Source: Actinopolymorpha cephalotaxi
GTDB lineage: Bacteria; Actinomycetota; Actinomycetes; Propionibacteriales; Actinopolymorphaceae
Direction: 5' to 3'
NCBI RefSeq assembly: GCF_013408535.1
Contig: NZ_JACBZA010000001.1
Location: forward strand, 6,470,850 to 6,534,849
Length of the DNA: 64,000 bases
Part shown: in pieces, positions 52,328-61,209 of the stretch
Numbering within the stretch: position 1 is the first letter of the stretch
Layout of the letters: each line of letters starts with the position of its first letter
Position numbers and translations under genes: made by a program
Notes under the pieces: generated by a model
Databases searched by the model: none
What the model was told of the DNA's origin: nothing
The model's input: the letters and a program-made list of their open reading frames with translations, nothing else

Positions 52328-52867
52328 ATGGCCATGAATGGAGCGACACTGGCGACACTGAAGGTTGTCGGCGCCATCGTGGTGGGGTTCGCAACCGTCA
52401 CGGGCGCCGTCGCGGCAGCTGTGTTTTCCTGGCTCGCCTACCAGGACTCCCACGCCGCCGTCGAGGCCGTGAGGCCCAGCGTCGGGGCCTTCACCGCCAG
52501 GCCACGGGACCCGCTCACGGGCTGCGTGTATCGCGCTCCGTACGAGGGAATCAGCGTGGCCGGAACCGCCCACATGGAGCGCCATGAAAGCTTGTTCCTC
52601 CTCGTGCGCGGAGACGAGTCGGTCTTCTGGATCGCCGGCACTCCGATCGACATCGACAGTGACGGTAGGTGGACGCAGGCGACGGGCACCTTGGGCCAGT
52701 CTGCGGACAAGGACTCGAACGGTAAGTACCACCTCCTGCTGGTCGCGGCTGATTACAACGGCGCGTCGCAACTGGAGACCGCGTACGAGAAGCCAGGCGT
52801 GGGCTATGTGAAGACGCTCTCGCCCAGTATTCATGTCATGGACGAGGCGTGTGTCCTGCGGAACTGA
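52328..52867 (+). CDS. Hypothetical protein with one N-terminal helix
   Basis: 179 residues. One transmembrane helix (VVGAIVVGFATVTGAVAAAVF) is followed by a soluble, probably extracytoplasmic domain with two Cys (GCVYRAPYEG and EACVLRN), and GTPIDIDSDGRWTQATGTLG. No family recognised. Third-position G/C (~78%) is clearly lower than in neighbours (~90% or more), and codons such as ATT, TTG and AAT are frequent, suggesting a different origin. SD GGGGGGAGAG precedes ATG 52328. Confidence 0.75.
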   Translation: MAMNGATLATLKVVGAIVVGFATVTGAVAAAVFSWLAYQDSHAAVEAVRPSVGAFTARPRDPLTGCVYRAPYEGISVAGTAHMERHESLFLLVRGDESVFWIAGTPIDIDSDGRWTQATGTLGQSADKDSNGKYHLLLVAADYNGASQLETAYEKPGVGYVKTLSPSIHVMDEACVLRN

Positions 52868-53155
52868 CAGGCGACAGCACAATTGCGCCCAATCTCGGTG
52901 GCCGGGTGAGTCCGCGGCTCATCGTTCGGGATTGTTCAACTGGCCTGTCCGTGGCTTCGTTACGCCTCGAGTCGTCGTTGTCGCTACCGCCGACCGGACT
53001 CTCCTCCGACTCGGGGCGACCCGGGTCCGGTCGACCGATCCGTTGCTCCTCACCGCAGTGGTCCGATCACCTGGCGTCTCATCGGTGTCCGAATTCGGAC
53101 GCGAAAGGCACCCCACGTAGCTCGCCCTTGTATGTGGCATTACCGTGCCTTTGCC

Positions 53156-54364
53156 ATGACAGACGAACTCGCCTTGACGTCCGCTCCGCCCGTCGACGAG
53201 TGGAGGCTGCCGGTCGGCGCCCGGTTGCTGCACATCGGACCGCACAAGACGGGGACGACTGCCGTCCAGGCGGCGCTGTTCGAGATCCGCGAGGAGCTGG
53301 CCGGGCGGGGCATCTACTACCCGAGCTACGACCGGCACCCCATGCACGCCGTGCTCGCCGTGACCGGCCGGCACTCGATGATGGGCGACGACCCGCCGAA
53401 GCAGCACCACTGGGACCGGCTGCTCGAGGACCTGGCGACCGCCGACGCGCAGACCGGCGTGATCAGCAGCGAGTTCTTCTCCGAGGCCGAACCCGAAGCG
53501 ATCGCCCGCATCGTCGAGGACCTCGGCGGCGAGCGGGTGCACGTCGTGGTGACCCTTCGTCCGCTGGTGAAGATCCTTCCCTCGCAGTGGCAGCAGTACG
53601 TGCAGAACGGCCAGCGGACGACGTACGAGAACTGGCTGCACCACATGCTGCGGGTTCCGCCGTACGAGCAGCCGAACCCCAGCTTCTGGCGCCGGCACCG
53701 GCACGATCGGCTGATCGAGCGGTGGGTCGAGGTGGTCGGGCGGGACCGGGTGAGCGTGGTCGTGGTCGACGACTCCCAACCCGACATGGTGCTGCGGGTG
53801 TTCGAGTCGCTGCTCGGTCTGCCGGACGGAACGCTGCCGGCGGTGCCGGTGGCCACGAACAGGTCGCTCAGTCTCGGCGAGATCGAGATGGTCCGGCGCT
53901 TCAACGTCGAGTTCCGCGGCCAGGACGAGCTGCCGGACAACTTCTACTCCAGGCTGGTGCGGTACGGCGCAATCCAGCGGCTGAAGGAGGCCCGCACGCC
54001 CGTTCCGGACGAGCCGAGGGTGACGACTCCGCGGTGGGCGCAGGAGGAAGCGGTCGCGGTGGGCCGCGAGATGGCGAACCGGATCGCGAGCTCCGGGGTA
54101 CGCGTCATCGGTGACCTGGAACTGCTGCACAGGCAGTTGCCCGACGCGGCGGAGGAGTCGACCTCGACGGCCCTGGTGGACCCGGAGGCGGCGGCGCAGG
54201 CGCTCTTCGGCGCGATCGCCGCGGTGCCGACCCTCAACCCCGTGCCGCCGGCTCCGCCGGTGGCGAAGCCGGAGAAGGTGGGCGTGCCGGTGCACAAGGT
54301 TCGCTCCACCGAGCTGGTCAGGATCCTGGCCCGGCGCGTACGCCGGCGTCTCCTTCGTCGCTAG
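53156..54364 (+). CDS. Sulfotransferase-like protein (PAPS-binding P-loop)
   Basis: 402 residues. LLHIGPHKTGTTAVQAAL is the 5'-phosphosulfate loop seen in carbohydrate/lipid sulfotransferase-like proteins. VSVVVVDDSQPDMVLRVFES and VTLRPLVKILPSQWQQYVQN match further family blocks (Arg for 3'-phosphate binding). A basic C-terminal tail (RRVRRRLLRR) may bind membrane or acidic polymer. No signal peptide, so it acts in the cytoplasm. It precedes the acyltransferase fusion; a shared envelope glycan pathway is plausible. ATG 53156 is used. Confidence 0.78.
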   Translation: MTDELALTSAPPVDEWRLPVGARLLHIGPHKTGTTAVQAALFEIREELAGRGIYYPSYDRHPMHAVLAVTGRHSMMGDDPPKQHHWDRLLEDLATADAQTGVISSEFFSEAEPEAIARIVEDLGGERVHVVVTLRPLVKILPSQWQQYVQNGQRTTYENWLHHMLRVPPYEQPNPSFWRRHRHDRLIERWVEVVGRDRVSVVVVDDSQPDMVLRVFESLLGLPDGTLPAVPVATNRSLSLGEIEMVRRFNVEFRGQDELPDNFYSRLVRYGAIQRLKEARTPVPDEPRVTTPRWAQEEAVAVGREMANRIASSGVRVIGDLELLHRQLPDAAEESTSTALVDPEAAAQALFGAIAAVPTLNPVPPAPPVAKPEKVGVPVHKVRSTELVRILARRVRRRLLRR

Positions 54365-54513
54365 GCCGGGTGTGCGACGTGTCGTCCCGGCGGGGTCCGT
54401 CCTTGCCCGCGCGGGCGGTCACCGGTCGGCCGGTTCCTGAAGCGCGCGTTGTCCCGACCGTGCCGGGTACTCCAGACTGGTAGGTCGGAGAGCGTTTTCC
54501 CGAGGGGGACCTG

Positions 54514-56328
54514 ATGACCGAAGGCGATGTGCCGGTGCCCGAGACCCGTCCAGAGCCCCAGCCGGACCTCCAGCCGGACCTCCGGTACGAGACGTACTAC
54601 GACTTCGGCTCGCCCTGGTCGTTCCACCGCGACGCGACCGAGGCCGAGCGCAAGGCGCAACAGGAGTGGCAGAACGAGCTCGTCGGCCGCGGTGACGTGG
54701 AGTTCGGCCCCGACGTGTTCGTCTCTCCCCGCGCCCACGTCCATCCCGGGCGGCTGCGCCTCGGCGCGACCTCCTACATCGGAGGCCACGCCCTGGTGAA
54801 GGTGGACGTCCTGGAGATGGGGTCGGAGTGCACGCTCAACCCGTACTCCGTGGTGCGCGGTCAGGTCCGGATGGGTGACCAGGTACGGATCGGCGCGCAC
54901 ACCTCGCTGCTCGGCTTCAACCACTCGATCGCGCCCGACCGGCCGGTGTGCAAGCAGCCGACGACCTCCCGGGGCATCACCATCGGCGACGACGTGTGGA
55001 TCGGTTCGCACGTGGTGGTTCTGGACGGCGTGCACGTCGGCGACCACGCGGTGCTCGGTGCCGGTGCGGTGGTGACGAAGGACGTGCCCGCCTGGGCGGT
55101 GGTCGGCGGCAACCCCGCGCGGCAGATCCGCGACCGTCGGCAGGTTCGGCAGAACGGGCAGGCCGGCAATGCTCGGCAGGCCGGGGCGGCCGGCGGCGAC
55201 CTGGCCGCGCGGCTGACGGCGTTCGCCGACCGGGCCCGCGAGGAGGCCGAGGCCGTGCTGGCCCGCTGCTGGCAACCAGTGGCCGACTCCGGCGAGGGTG
55301 TCCTGCACGGTGGCCGGTTCCTCGACCGGCCCGGCGCCGTACCCACCGTGCGCGCCTGGTGCGACGCGGTGGAGATCGCCGACCTGCTGCTCGGCACGAC
55401 ACCGCCACAGCTGCCCGGCGAGGAGATCGCCGCGCACCTGCGGGGCCGCCAGGACGCCGCGACCGGGCTCGTTCCGGAGTACGCGACACCGGCACATCCG
55501 CGTGCGCAACCCAGCCTTGACAACGGCGCGAGCTACCACATTCTCTGTGTGGGTTACGCGTTGGAGCTGTTGGGCACGTCGTTCGCCCACCCCGTCCGCG
55601 CCGTGTCGGACCTGCCCGGGCCCGAACTCCTCTCCCGGCTGCCGGCGCTGCCCTGGGACACCCGCGGCTGGTCGGCCGGTTCGTGGGTTGACGGCGTGGG
55701 CACCGCCCTGCACCGCAACCTGGTCGACTTCGGCGTCACCGGCCCGGCCGAGCCGCTGTTCGGCTGGCTGCTCACCAACGCCGACCCGTTCACCGGCATG
55801 TGGAGCAGGCCGGACGTGAACGGCCGGTGGCTGCAGCCGGTGAACGGCTTCTACCGGCTCACCCGCGGCACGTATGCGCAGTTCGGGCTACCGCTGCCGT
55901 ACCCCGAGCAGGCCCTGGACACCGTGCTCACCCACAGCCGGGACGGGGCGTACTTCGGCGACGACCTGGGCAACGCCTGCAACGTGCTGGACGTGATCCA
56001 CCCGCTGTGGCTGATCGGGAAGCAGACCCGGCTGCGCCGCGACGAGGGCGAGGCGTGGGCCCGCCGGCAGCTGGAGCGGGCCCTCACCCGGTGGCGTGCC
56101 GGCGCGGGGTTCTCCTTCGCCCTGGAGGACGACCGCGGGCCCGAACGCGACCGCACGCCCGGCCTCCAGGGCACGGAGATGTGGCTGGCGGTGATCTGGC
56201 TGCTCGCGGACTATCTCGGTGAGAGTGCCGCGCTCGGCTACCGCCCGCGCGGCGTGCACCGGCCGGAGCCGGCGTCGTCGCTGCGAGGTGGAGGCGCTGC
56301 TGTCACCGCTCCCCGAGCCGGCTCCTGA
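54514..56328 (+). CDS. Left-handed beta-helix acyltransferase fused to a C-terminal helical domain
   Basis: 604 residues. Residues ~60-210 are hexapeptide repeats of a trimeric LbH acetyltransferase ([20 protein letters not shown], then [40 protein letters not shown]). The His of LGFNHSI may be catalytic. Residues ~225-590 are an unrelated helical region with regularly spaced motifs ([58 protein letters not shown]), suggestive of an alpha/alpha-toroid. The fusion is unusual. A short linker contains a [15 protein letters not shown] repeat. Its 3' end overlaps the convergent pckG by 26 bases. Confidence 0.8.
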   Translation: MTEGDVPVPETRPEPQPDLQPDLRYETYYDFGSPWSFHRDATEAERKAQQEWQNELVGRGDVEFGPDVFVSPRAHVHPGRLRLGATSYIGGHALVKVDVLEMGSECTLNPYSVVRGQVRMGDQVRIGAHTSLLGFNHSIAPDRPVCKQPTTSRGITIGDDVWIGSHVVVLDGVHVGDHAVLGAGAVVTKDVPAWAVVGGNPARQIRDRRQVRQNGQAGNARQAGAAGGDLAARLTAFADRAREEAEAVLARCWQPVADSGEGVLHGGRFLDRPGAVPTVRAWCDAVEIADLLLGTTPPQLPGEEIAAHLRGRQDAATGLVPEYATPAHPRAQPSLDNGASYHILCVGYALELLGTSFAHPVRAVSDLPGPELLSRLPALPWDTRGWSAGSWVDGVGTALHRNLVDFGVTGPAEPLFGWLLTNADPFTGMWSRPDVNGRWLQPVNGFYRLTRGTYAQFGLPLPYPEQALDTVLTHSRDGAYFGDDLGNACNVLDVIHPLWLIGKQTRLRRDEGEAWARRQLERALTRWRAGAGFSFALEDDRGPERDRTPGLQGTEMWLAVIWLLADYLGESAALGYRPRGVHRPEPASSLRGGGAAVTAPRAGS

Positions 56329-58159
56329 GGCCGTCAAGCTCGCCCCACAGCGCGGCCGGCACGGTGTCGCCGATGGTCTCGAACCACTCGGCGATGCCGG
56401 GCACCTCGGCCCGCCACTCCTCCTCGTCGACCCGCACCAGCTCCTCGACCGTGTCGTCGTCGATCGACAGCTGGGACAGGTCCAGCGAGCCTGGAGCGGG
56501 CACGTACCCGATCGGCGTCTCCCGGGCGTCCGCGCGGCCCTCGATGCGATCGATCGCCCACTTCAGGACGCGACCGTTCTCACCGAACCCGGGCCACAGG
56601 AACGAGCCGTCCTCGTCGCGCCGGAACCAGTTGACGTAGAAGATCTGCGGCAGCTTGGCGTGGTCGTGGTGCTTGCCGATGTTGATCCAGTGGTCGAAGT
56701 AGTCCCCGGCGTTGTAGCCCATGAACGGCAGCATCGCCATCGGGTCCCGGCGTACGACACCGACCTTCCCCTCCGCCGCCGCGGTCTGCTCCGAGGACAG
56801 CGTGGAGGCCAGGAACACCCCGTGCGTCCAGTCGCGCGCCTGGGTGACCAGCGGGACCGTGGTCGCCCGCCGGCCGCCGAAGAACAACGCGGAGATGGGT
56901 ACGCCGCGCGGGTCGTCGAACTCCGGAGCCACGATCGGGCACTGCGGCAGCGGGGTGCAGAACCTGCTGTTGGGGTGGGCGGCCGGCTCGGTGCTGCCCG
57001 GCGTCCAGTCCCGGCCCTTCCAGTCGGTGAGGTGCGTGGGCGGTGAGTCGCTGTAGCACTCCCACCACACGTCGCCGTCGTCGGTGAGCGCGACGTTGGT
57101 GAAGACGGAGTTGCCCCGCTCGATGGTGCGCATGGCGTTCGGGTTGGTCTTCCAGCCGGTGCCCGGCGCCACGCCGAACAGGCCGTACTCCGGGTTCTGC
57201 GCGTACAGCCGGCCGTCCGGTCCGAACCGCATCCAGGCGATGTCGTCGCCCAGCGTCTCCACCTTCCAGCCCGGCAGGGTCGGCTCGAGCATGGCGAGGT
57301 TGGTCTTCCCGCACGCGCTCGGGAACGCCGCCGCGACGTAGTGGACGTGCTGCTCGGGCGAGGTGAGCTTGAGGATCAGCATGTGCTCGGCCAGCCAGCC
57401 CTCGTCGCGGGCGATGGCGCTGGCGATCCGCAGCGAGTAGCACTTCTTGCCCAGCAGGGAGTTGCCCCCGTAACCGGAGCCGTAGGACCAGATCTCCCGG
57501 GTCTCGGGGAAGTGCGAGATGTACTTCGTGTCGTCGCACGGCCAGCGCACGTCCTGCTCGCCCGGCTCCAGCGGCGCGCCCACCGAGTGCAGGCAGGGCA
57601 CGAAGTCACCGTCGGATCCGAGACCGTCAAGGACGGCTTGCCCCATCCGGGTCATGATCCGCATCGACACCGCGACGTACGCCGAGTCGGTGATCTCCAC
57701 GCCGTACAACGGGTTCTCGGCGTCCAGCGGGCCCATGCAGAACGGCACGACGTACATCGTCCGGCCGTGCATGCTGCCGCGGTACAGCTCGGTCATCGTG
57801 TCCTTCATCTGCCGCGGGTCCATCCAGTTGTTGGTGGGGCCCGCGTCGGCCTCGCGCCGGGAGCAGATGAACGTGCGTTTCTCCACCCGGGCGACGTCGC
57901 TGGGGTCGGTACGCGCCCAGAAGGAGTTCGGCTTCTTCGCCGGGTTCAGGCGGACCAGCGTGCCGGCCTCGACGAGCTCGTCGGTGAGCCGCTCCCACTC
58001 CTCGTCCGAACCGTCGCACCAGTAGATCTGGTCCGGTTCGCACAGGTGGGCGACGTCTTCGACCCAGGCGCGCAGACGGGCATGGCTGGTGGGGATTCCG
58101 GCAGGGGTGGCGCCGGTGGCGTGCAGCACCCTGCCGGTAGGCGTAGTGGTGGTGGACAT
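56303..58159 (-). CDS. pckG: Phosphoenolpyruvate carboxykinase (GTP)
   Basis: 618 residues, full length. The hallmark kinase-1 loop is [12 protein letters not shown], kinase-2 [10 protein letters not shown], and [20 protein letters not shown] and [19 protein letters not shown] match GTP-type PEPCK. It interconverts oxaloacetate and PEP, linking the TCA cycle to gluconeogenesis or anaplerosis. A TACCGT -10 box lies 6 bases before ATG 58159, so the mRNA is probably leaderless. Confidence 0.96.
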   Translation of the reverse strand: MSTTTTPTGRVLHATGATPAGIPTSHARLRAWVEDVAHLCEPDQIYWCDGSDEEWERLTDELVEAGTLVRLNPAKKPNSFWARTDPSDVARVEKRTFICSRREADAGPTNNWMDPRQMKDTMTELYRGSMHGRTMYVVPFCMGPLDAENPLYGVEITDSAYVAVSMRIMTRMGQAVLDGLGSDGDFVPCLHSVGAPLEPGEQDVRWPCDDTKYISHFPETREIWSYGSGYGGNSLLGKKCYSLRIASAIARDEGWLAEHMLILKLTSPEQHVHYVAAAFPSACGKTNLAMLEPTLPGWKVETLGDDIAWMRFGPDGRLYAQNPEYGLFGVAPGTGWKTNPNAMRTIERGNSVFTNVALTDDGDVWWECYSDSPPTHLTDWKGRDWTPGSTEPAAHPNSRFCTPLPQCPIVAPEFDDPRGVPISALFFGGRRATTVPLVTQARDWTHGVFLASTLSSEQTAAAEGKVGVVRRDPMAMLPFMGYNAGDYFDHWINIGKHHDHAKLPQIFYVNWFRRDEDGSFLWPGFGENGRVLKWAIDRIEGRADARETPIGYVPAPGSLDLSQLSIDDDTVEELVRVDEEEWRAEVPGIAEWFETIGDTVPAALWGELDGLRSRLGER

Positions 58160-58165
58160 GCGGTC

Positions 58166-58171
58166 ACGGTA
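58166..58171 (-). promoter_or_regulatory. Candidate -10 box of pckG
   Basis: TACCGT (minus strand), 6 bases from the start codon and with no SD, fits a leaderless promoter. Confidence 0.45.
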
Positions 58172-58386
58172 GGGATCGGCGGGCGGCCGCGGGCCGGATC
58201 GGGAAGGTGCCGGCAACAACGGGAAAGGGCTCTCCTACCAGTTCTTGCGGATCCGCTGCAAGGTCTTGCCGGCAGCGGGCCGGGTTCGTCATGATCAGCC
58301 GCAAGTCGGCGTGACCGGTCCGGACCAGGCCATACCTACGTCGGAGCTTCGCCGTTCACGAGGGTTGTACAGAAATCCCGTGGATC

Positions 58387-59280
58387 TCACCGACCGGTGA
58401 GGGCTTCCACCACCGGCGCGAGTTGGTCCATGAACGCCCCGTTCACGTTGATGTAGGAGATCCCGAGCGCGTCCCGGCGCCGCCGGAGCGCGTCGGCGAT
58501 CTCCGTGGGCGAACCGGTGAGGATTGCGGCCGAGCCACCGCGCGCGAGTTCGGCCGGGTCCCCGCCGAGCTGTCCGGCCAGCCAGCCGGGCAGGTCCGAA
58601 GGTGCCGGAGCCACCGCCGCGAGGTTGTAGGCGATCTCCAGCCTGTCGAACCGGTCGCCGGCGACGTCGCGGAGCTCGCCCACCTTGGTGGCGAGGTCGT
58701 ACTCCGTGCCGGTCGGCGCCACCCCGAGCGCCACGATGTCGGCCTCGCGGGCGGCGAGCGTGAGCAGCCGCCGCCCCGCACCCGCCACCATGATCGGCGG
58801 TCCGGGCTGCTGCACCGCCCGCAGCACCGGCCCGCGCGCCTGCCCGGCCGTGGCGTCGGCGGTGCTCTTGGCCAGCGTCTCCTTCACCGTCCGGATCGTC
58901 TCCGCGAGCTGGTCCACCCGCTGACCCGGGGTGCCCCACGGCAGCCCCAGGCGGGCCGCCTCGGCCTCGGCTCCGGGCCGACCGGCACCGAGGCCGAGCT
59001 CGAACCGGCCGTCGCTCGCCAGGTCCAGGCTCATCGCCTCGTGCGCGACCGCCGCGGGCGTGCGCAGGGGAGCGTTGAGGACGAACGTGCCGAGGCGCAG
59101 CGTGGAGGTGGCGGCCGCGGCGGCGCTCAGCGCGACCCACGGGGAGAGGGTCCACAGCGTGTCCGGCACCAGCAGGGTGTCGTAGCCGAGGTTCTCGGCG
59201 CGGCGGGCGGTCTCCGTCCAGGCGGCTCCGGTGGGGGCGAGCCCGGCGACGACGCCGAAGCGGAACGGTCGGTCGGTCAT
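58387..59280 (-). CDS. Luciferase-like (LLM class) F420-dependent oxidoreductase
   Basis: 297 residues. WTETARRAENLGYDTLLVPD, LRLGTFVLNAPLRTPAAVAH and the DLASDGRFELGLGAGRPGAE block place it in the LLM family, in a different branch from the gene at 8721. SD GAAGGAG precedes ATG 59280. The substrate is unknown. Confidence 0.88.
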   Translation of the reverse strand: MTDRPFRFGVVAGLAPTGAAWTETARRAENLGYDTLLVPDTLWTLSPWVALSAAAAATSTLRLGTFVLNAPLRTPAAVAHEAMSLDLASDGRFELGLGAGRPGAEAEAARLGLPWGTPGQRVDQLAETIRTVKETLAKSTADATAGQARGPVLRAVQQPGPPIMVAGAGRRLLTLAAREADIVALGVAPTGTEYDLATKVGELRDVAGDRFDRLEIAYNLAAVAPAPSDLPGWLAGQLGGDPAELARGGSAAILTGSPTEIADALRRRRDALGISYINVNGAFMDQLAPVVEALTGR

Positions 59281-59294
59281 GACGACTCCTTCTC

Positions 59295-59345
59295 GCGGTG
59301 CGCGGGTGCGCAGGTGCGCGGTGCGCGGTGCGCGGGTGCGCGGTG
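59295..59345. repeat. GTGCGCG-type low-complexity repeat
   Basis: About six irregular copies of an 8-9 base GTGCGCGG unit lie just upstream of the LLM gene. No gene covers them. Confidence 0.65.
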
Positions 59346-59480
59346 CCGCCGGGCGGAGTGCCCGGTGCGGGCGGGTGTGTCCCAGCCCGTGTCCCAGCCT
59401 GCCGGGGGAACCAGGTGCGTGGCGTCCGCTCACCGGGGCGATCTCGGGTACGGCGGACGGCGTGCGGGCGGGCGGCGGAT

Positions 59481-61187
59481 CTACTCCCGGGGGCGTACGC
59501 CGTCGCCACCGGCGCCGCTCGGTGGCTCGACCAGCACGCCGGGGTTGAGGATCCCGGCCGGGTCCAGCGCGGCCTTCACCGCCGCCAGCGCGCGGGCGCC
59601 GACCGGGCCGATCTCGCCCTCGAGGTAGGGCAGGTGCGTGCGGCCGACCGCGTGGTGGTGGGTGATCGTGCCGCCGGCGGCACGGATCGCCTCGCTCGCG
59701 GCCGCCTTGGCGTCCGCCCACTGCGCGACCGCGGCGGCCGGGTCGGCCAACCGGCGGGCGAGGGCGGTGAAGTAGAGCGACGCGCCGGTGGGATAGATGT
59801 GCGACACGTGCGCGAACACCATCGGAGGGGTGCCGCACCCTTCGAGGCTGGTGATGAGTGCCGTACGCACCGCGTCGTACAGATGGGGCAGGTTCACCCA
59901 GTCGGTGGCGGTCTCCACCGTCTCCGCCAGCGCGCCCGCGTCCAGCAGGACGTCCCGCTGGTGCGGGCCGGCGAACCGGTGCCGCCGCCAGGCCTGCCCG
60001 GCCCGGGTGCCGACCCGGATGGCGTCGTGCGCCCGCAGCACGGGAAGGGCCGCCGACCGCGCGTCGGAGGTCGTGCCGGCCGCGCCCTCCCAGCCCAGTA
60101 CGCAGACCGCCGGGGTGCGGCCCGCCCGGGTCCGGACGTAGATCGACAGCGCCCGGCCCGCCGCCCCCTGCGTGGCGAGGGTGGTCCGGGTCTCCTCCTC
60201 GTCGGACAGGCGTACGACATCAGGCGGCCGGGGGCAGTCCTGCGCGAACGCCCGCACCGCCGCCAGCCCGCGCTCGAACGACGGGAACACCCACAGTTCG
60301 TACCTGTGCTCGGCCGGCGCCGGCCGCACCCGCAGGGTGGCCTCGGTGACCACGCCGAACGCGCCCTCCGACCCGACGAACAGCGCCCGCAGGTCCGGGC
60401 CGGCGGCGTTCGGCGTGCCGGTGCCCGCCCGCGCCTCGCCGACCGGGGTGGCCAGCCGCAGCGCGACCACCAGGTCGTCCAGCCGGCCGTACCCGGTGGA
60501 GGCCTGGCCGGCGGAGCGGGTCGCGACGTAGCCGCCGATCGTGGCCCGGGCGAAGCTCTGCGGAACGTGGCCGAGGGTGAGGCCGTACGGCGCGAGCAGC
60601 GCCTCCGCGCGCGGGCCGGTGACGCCGGGCTGGAAGGTCGCCGTACGCGAGACCTCGTCCACGCCGACCAGCGCGTCCATCCGGGACAGGTCCAGCGTCA
60701 CCACCGCGCGCCGCGGCTCCCCGTCCGGTGCGGTGCCCCGGACCGGCTCGACCCCGCCGACCACGCTGGTGCCGCCGCCGTACGGCACGACAGAGAACCC
60801 GTGCTCGCCCGCGGCCGACAGCACGGCAGCCACCTCGGCGTGGCTGCCCGGCGACACGACCGCGTCCGGCATGGCGACCTCGACGCCGGTGCGGCGGCGG
60901 AGCAGATCGAGGTAGGACTGCCCGCCCGCGTGCGCCAGCCGGGCCGGCGCGTCCGTGCCGACGTGCGCCGCGCCGACCGCGGACCGCAGCGCGTCCGTGG
61001 CGGCGGACGGCAGCGCACTCGGTGGCACCGGTATGTCCGACACCGGCACCGCCGGGCTCGGGGTCAGCCCACCGAGGCGACGTACCAGCCACACTGGGAC
61101 CTTGCTCGACGGCACCGCCGCGTCCTCGGGGTCCGCCCACCGGGCGAACGGCCGGGGGCCGAGTCCTGCGTGCGCAAGCTCGTCCAT
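59481..61187 (-). CDS. FAD-linked oxidase (alkyldihydroxyacetonephosphate synthase / D-2-hydroxyacid dehydrogenase type)
   Basis: 568 residues. The PCMH-type FAD domain has VVPYGGGTSVVGGVEP, HVPQSFARATIGGYVATRSA and GSEGAFGVVTEATLRVRP. The C-terminal cap ends with GGTITHHHAVGRTHLPYLEG, the His-rich site shared with alkyl-DHAP synthase and related dehydrogenases. It is divergent from the TRAP operon with only 16 bases between starts. It may oxidise the imported organic acid (inference). Confidence 0.87.
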   Translation of the reverse strand: MDELAHAGLGPRPFARWADPEDAAVPSSKVPVWLVRRLGGLTPSPAVPVSDIPVPPSALPSAATDALRSAVGAAHVGTDAPARLAHAGGQSYLDLLRRRTGVEVAMPDAVVSPGSHAEVAAVLSAAGEHGFSVVPYGGGTSVVGGVEPVRGTAPDGEPRRAVVTLDLSRMDALVGVDEVSRTATFQPGVTGPRAEALLAPYGLTLGHVPQSFARATIGGYVATRSAGQASTGYGRLDDLVVALRLATPVGEARAGTGTPNAAGPDLRALFVGSEGAFGVVTEATLRVRPAPAEHRYELWVFPSFERGLAAVRAFAQDCPRPPDVVRLSDEEETRTTLATQGAAGRALSIYVRTRAGRTPAVCVLGWEGAAGTTSDARSAALPVLRAHDAIRVGTRAGQAWRRHRFAGPHQRDVLLDAGALAETVETATDWVNLPHLYDAVRTALITSLEGCGTPPMVFAHVSHIYPTGASLYFTALARRLADPAAAVAQWADAKAAASEAIRAAGGTITHHHAVGRTHLPYLEGEIGPVGARALAAVKAALDPAGILNPGVLVEPPSGAGGDGVRPRE

Positions 61188-61197
61188 GGGGAGAGCG

Positions 61198-61209
61198 TGA
61201 CATATGTCA
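61198..61209. promoter_or_regulatory. 12-bp palindrome between FAD oxidase and TRAP genes
   Basis: TGACATATGTCA is perfectly self-complementary and spans the ATG of the TRAP gene. With just 16 bases between divergent starts, a regulator bound here would affect both. Confidence 0.4.
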
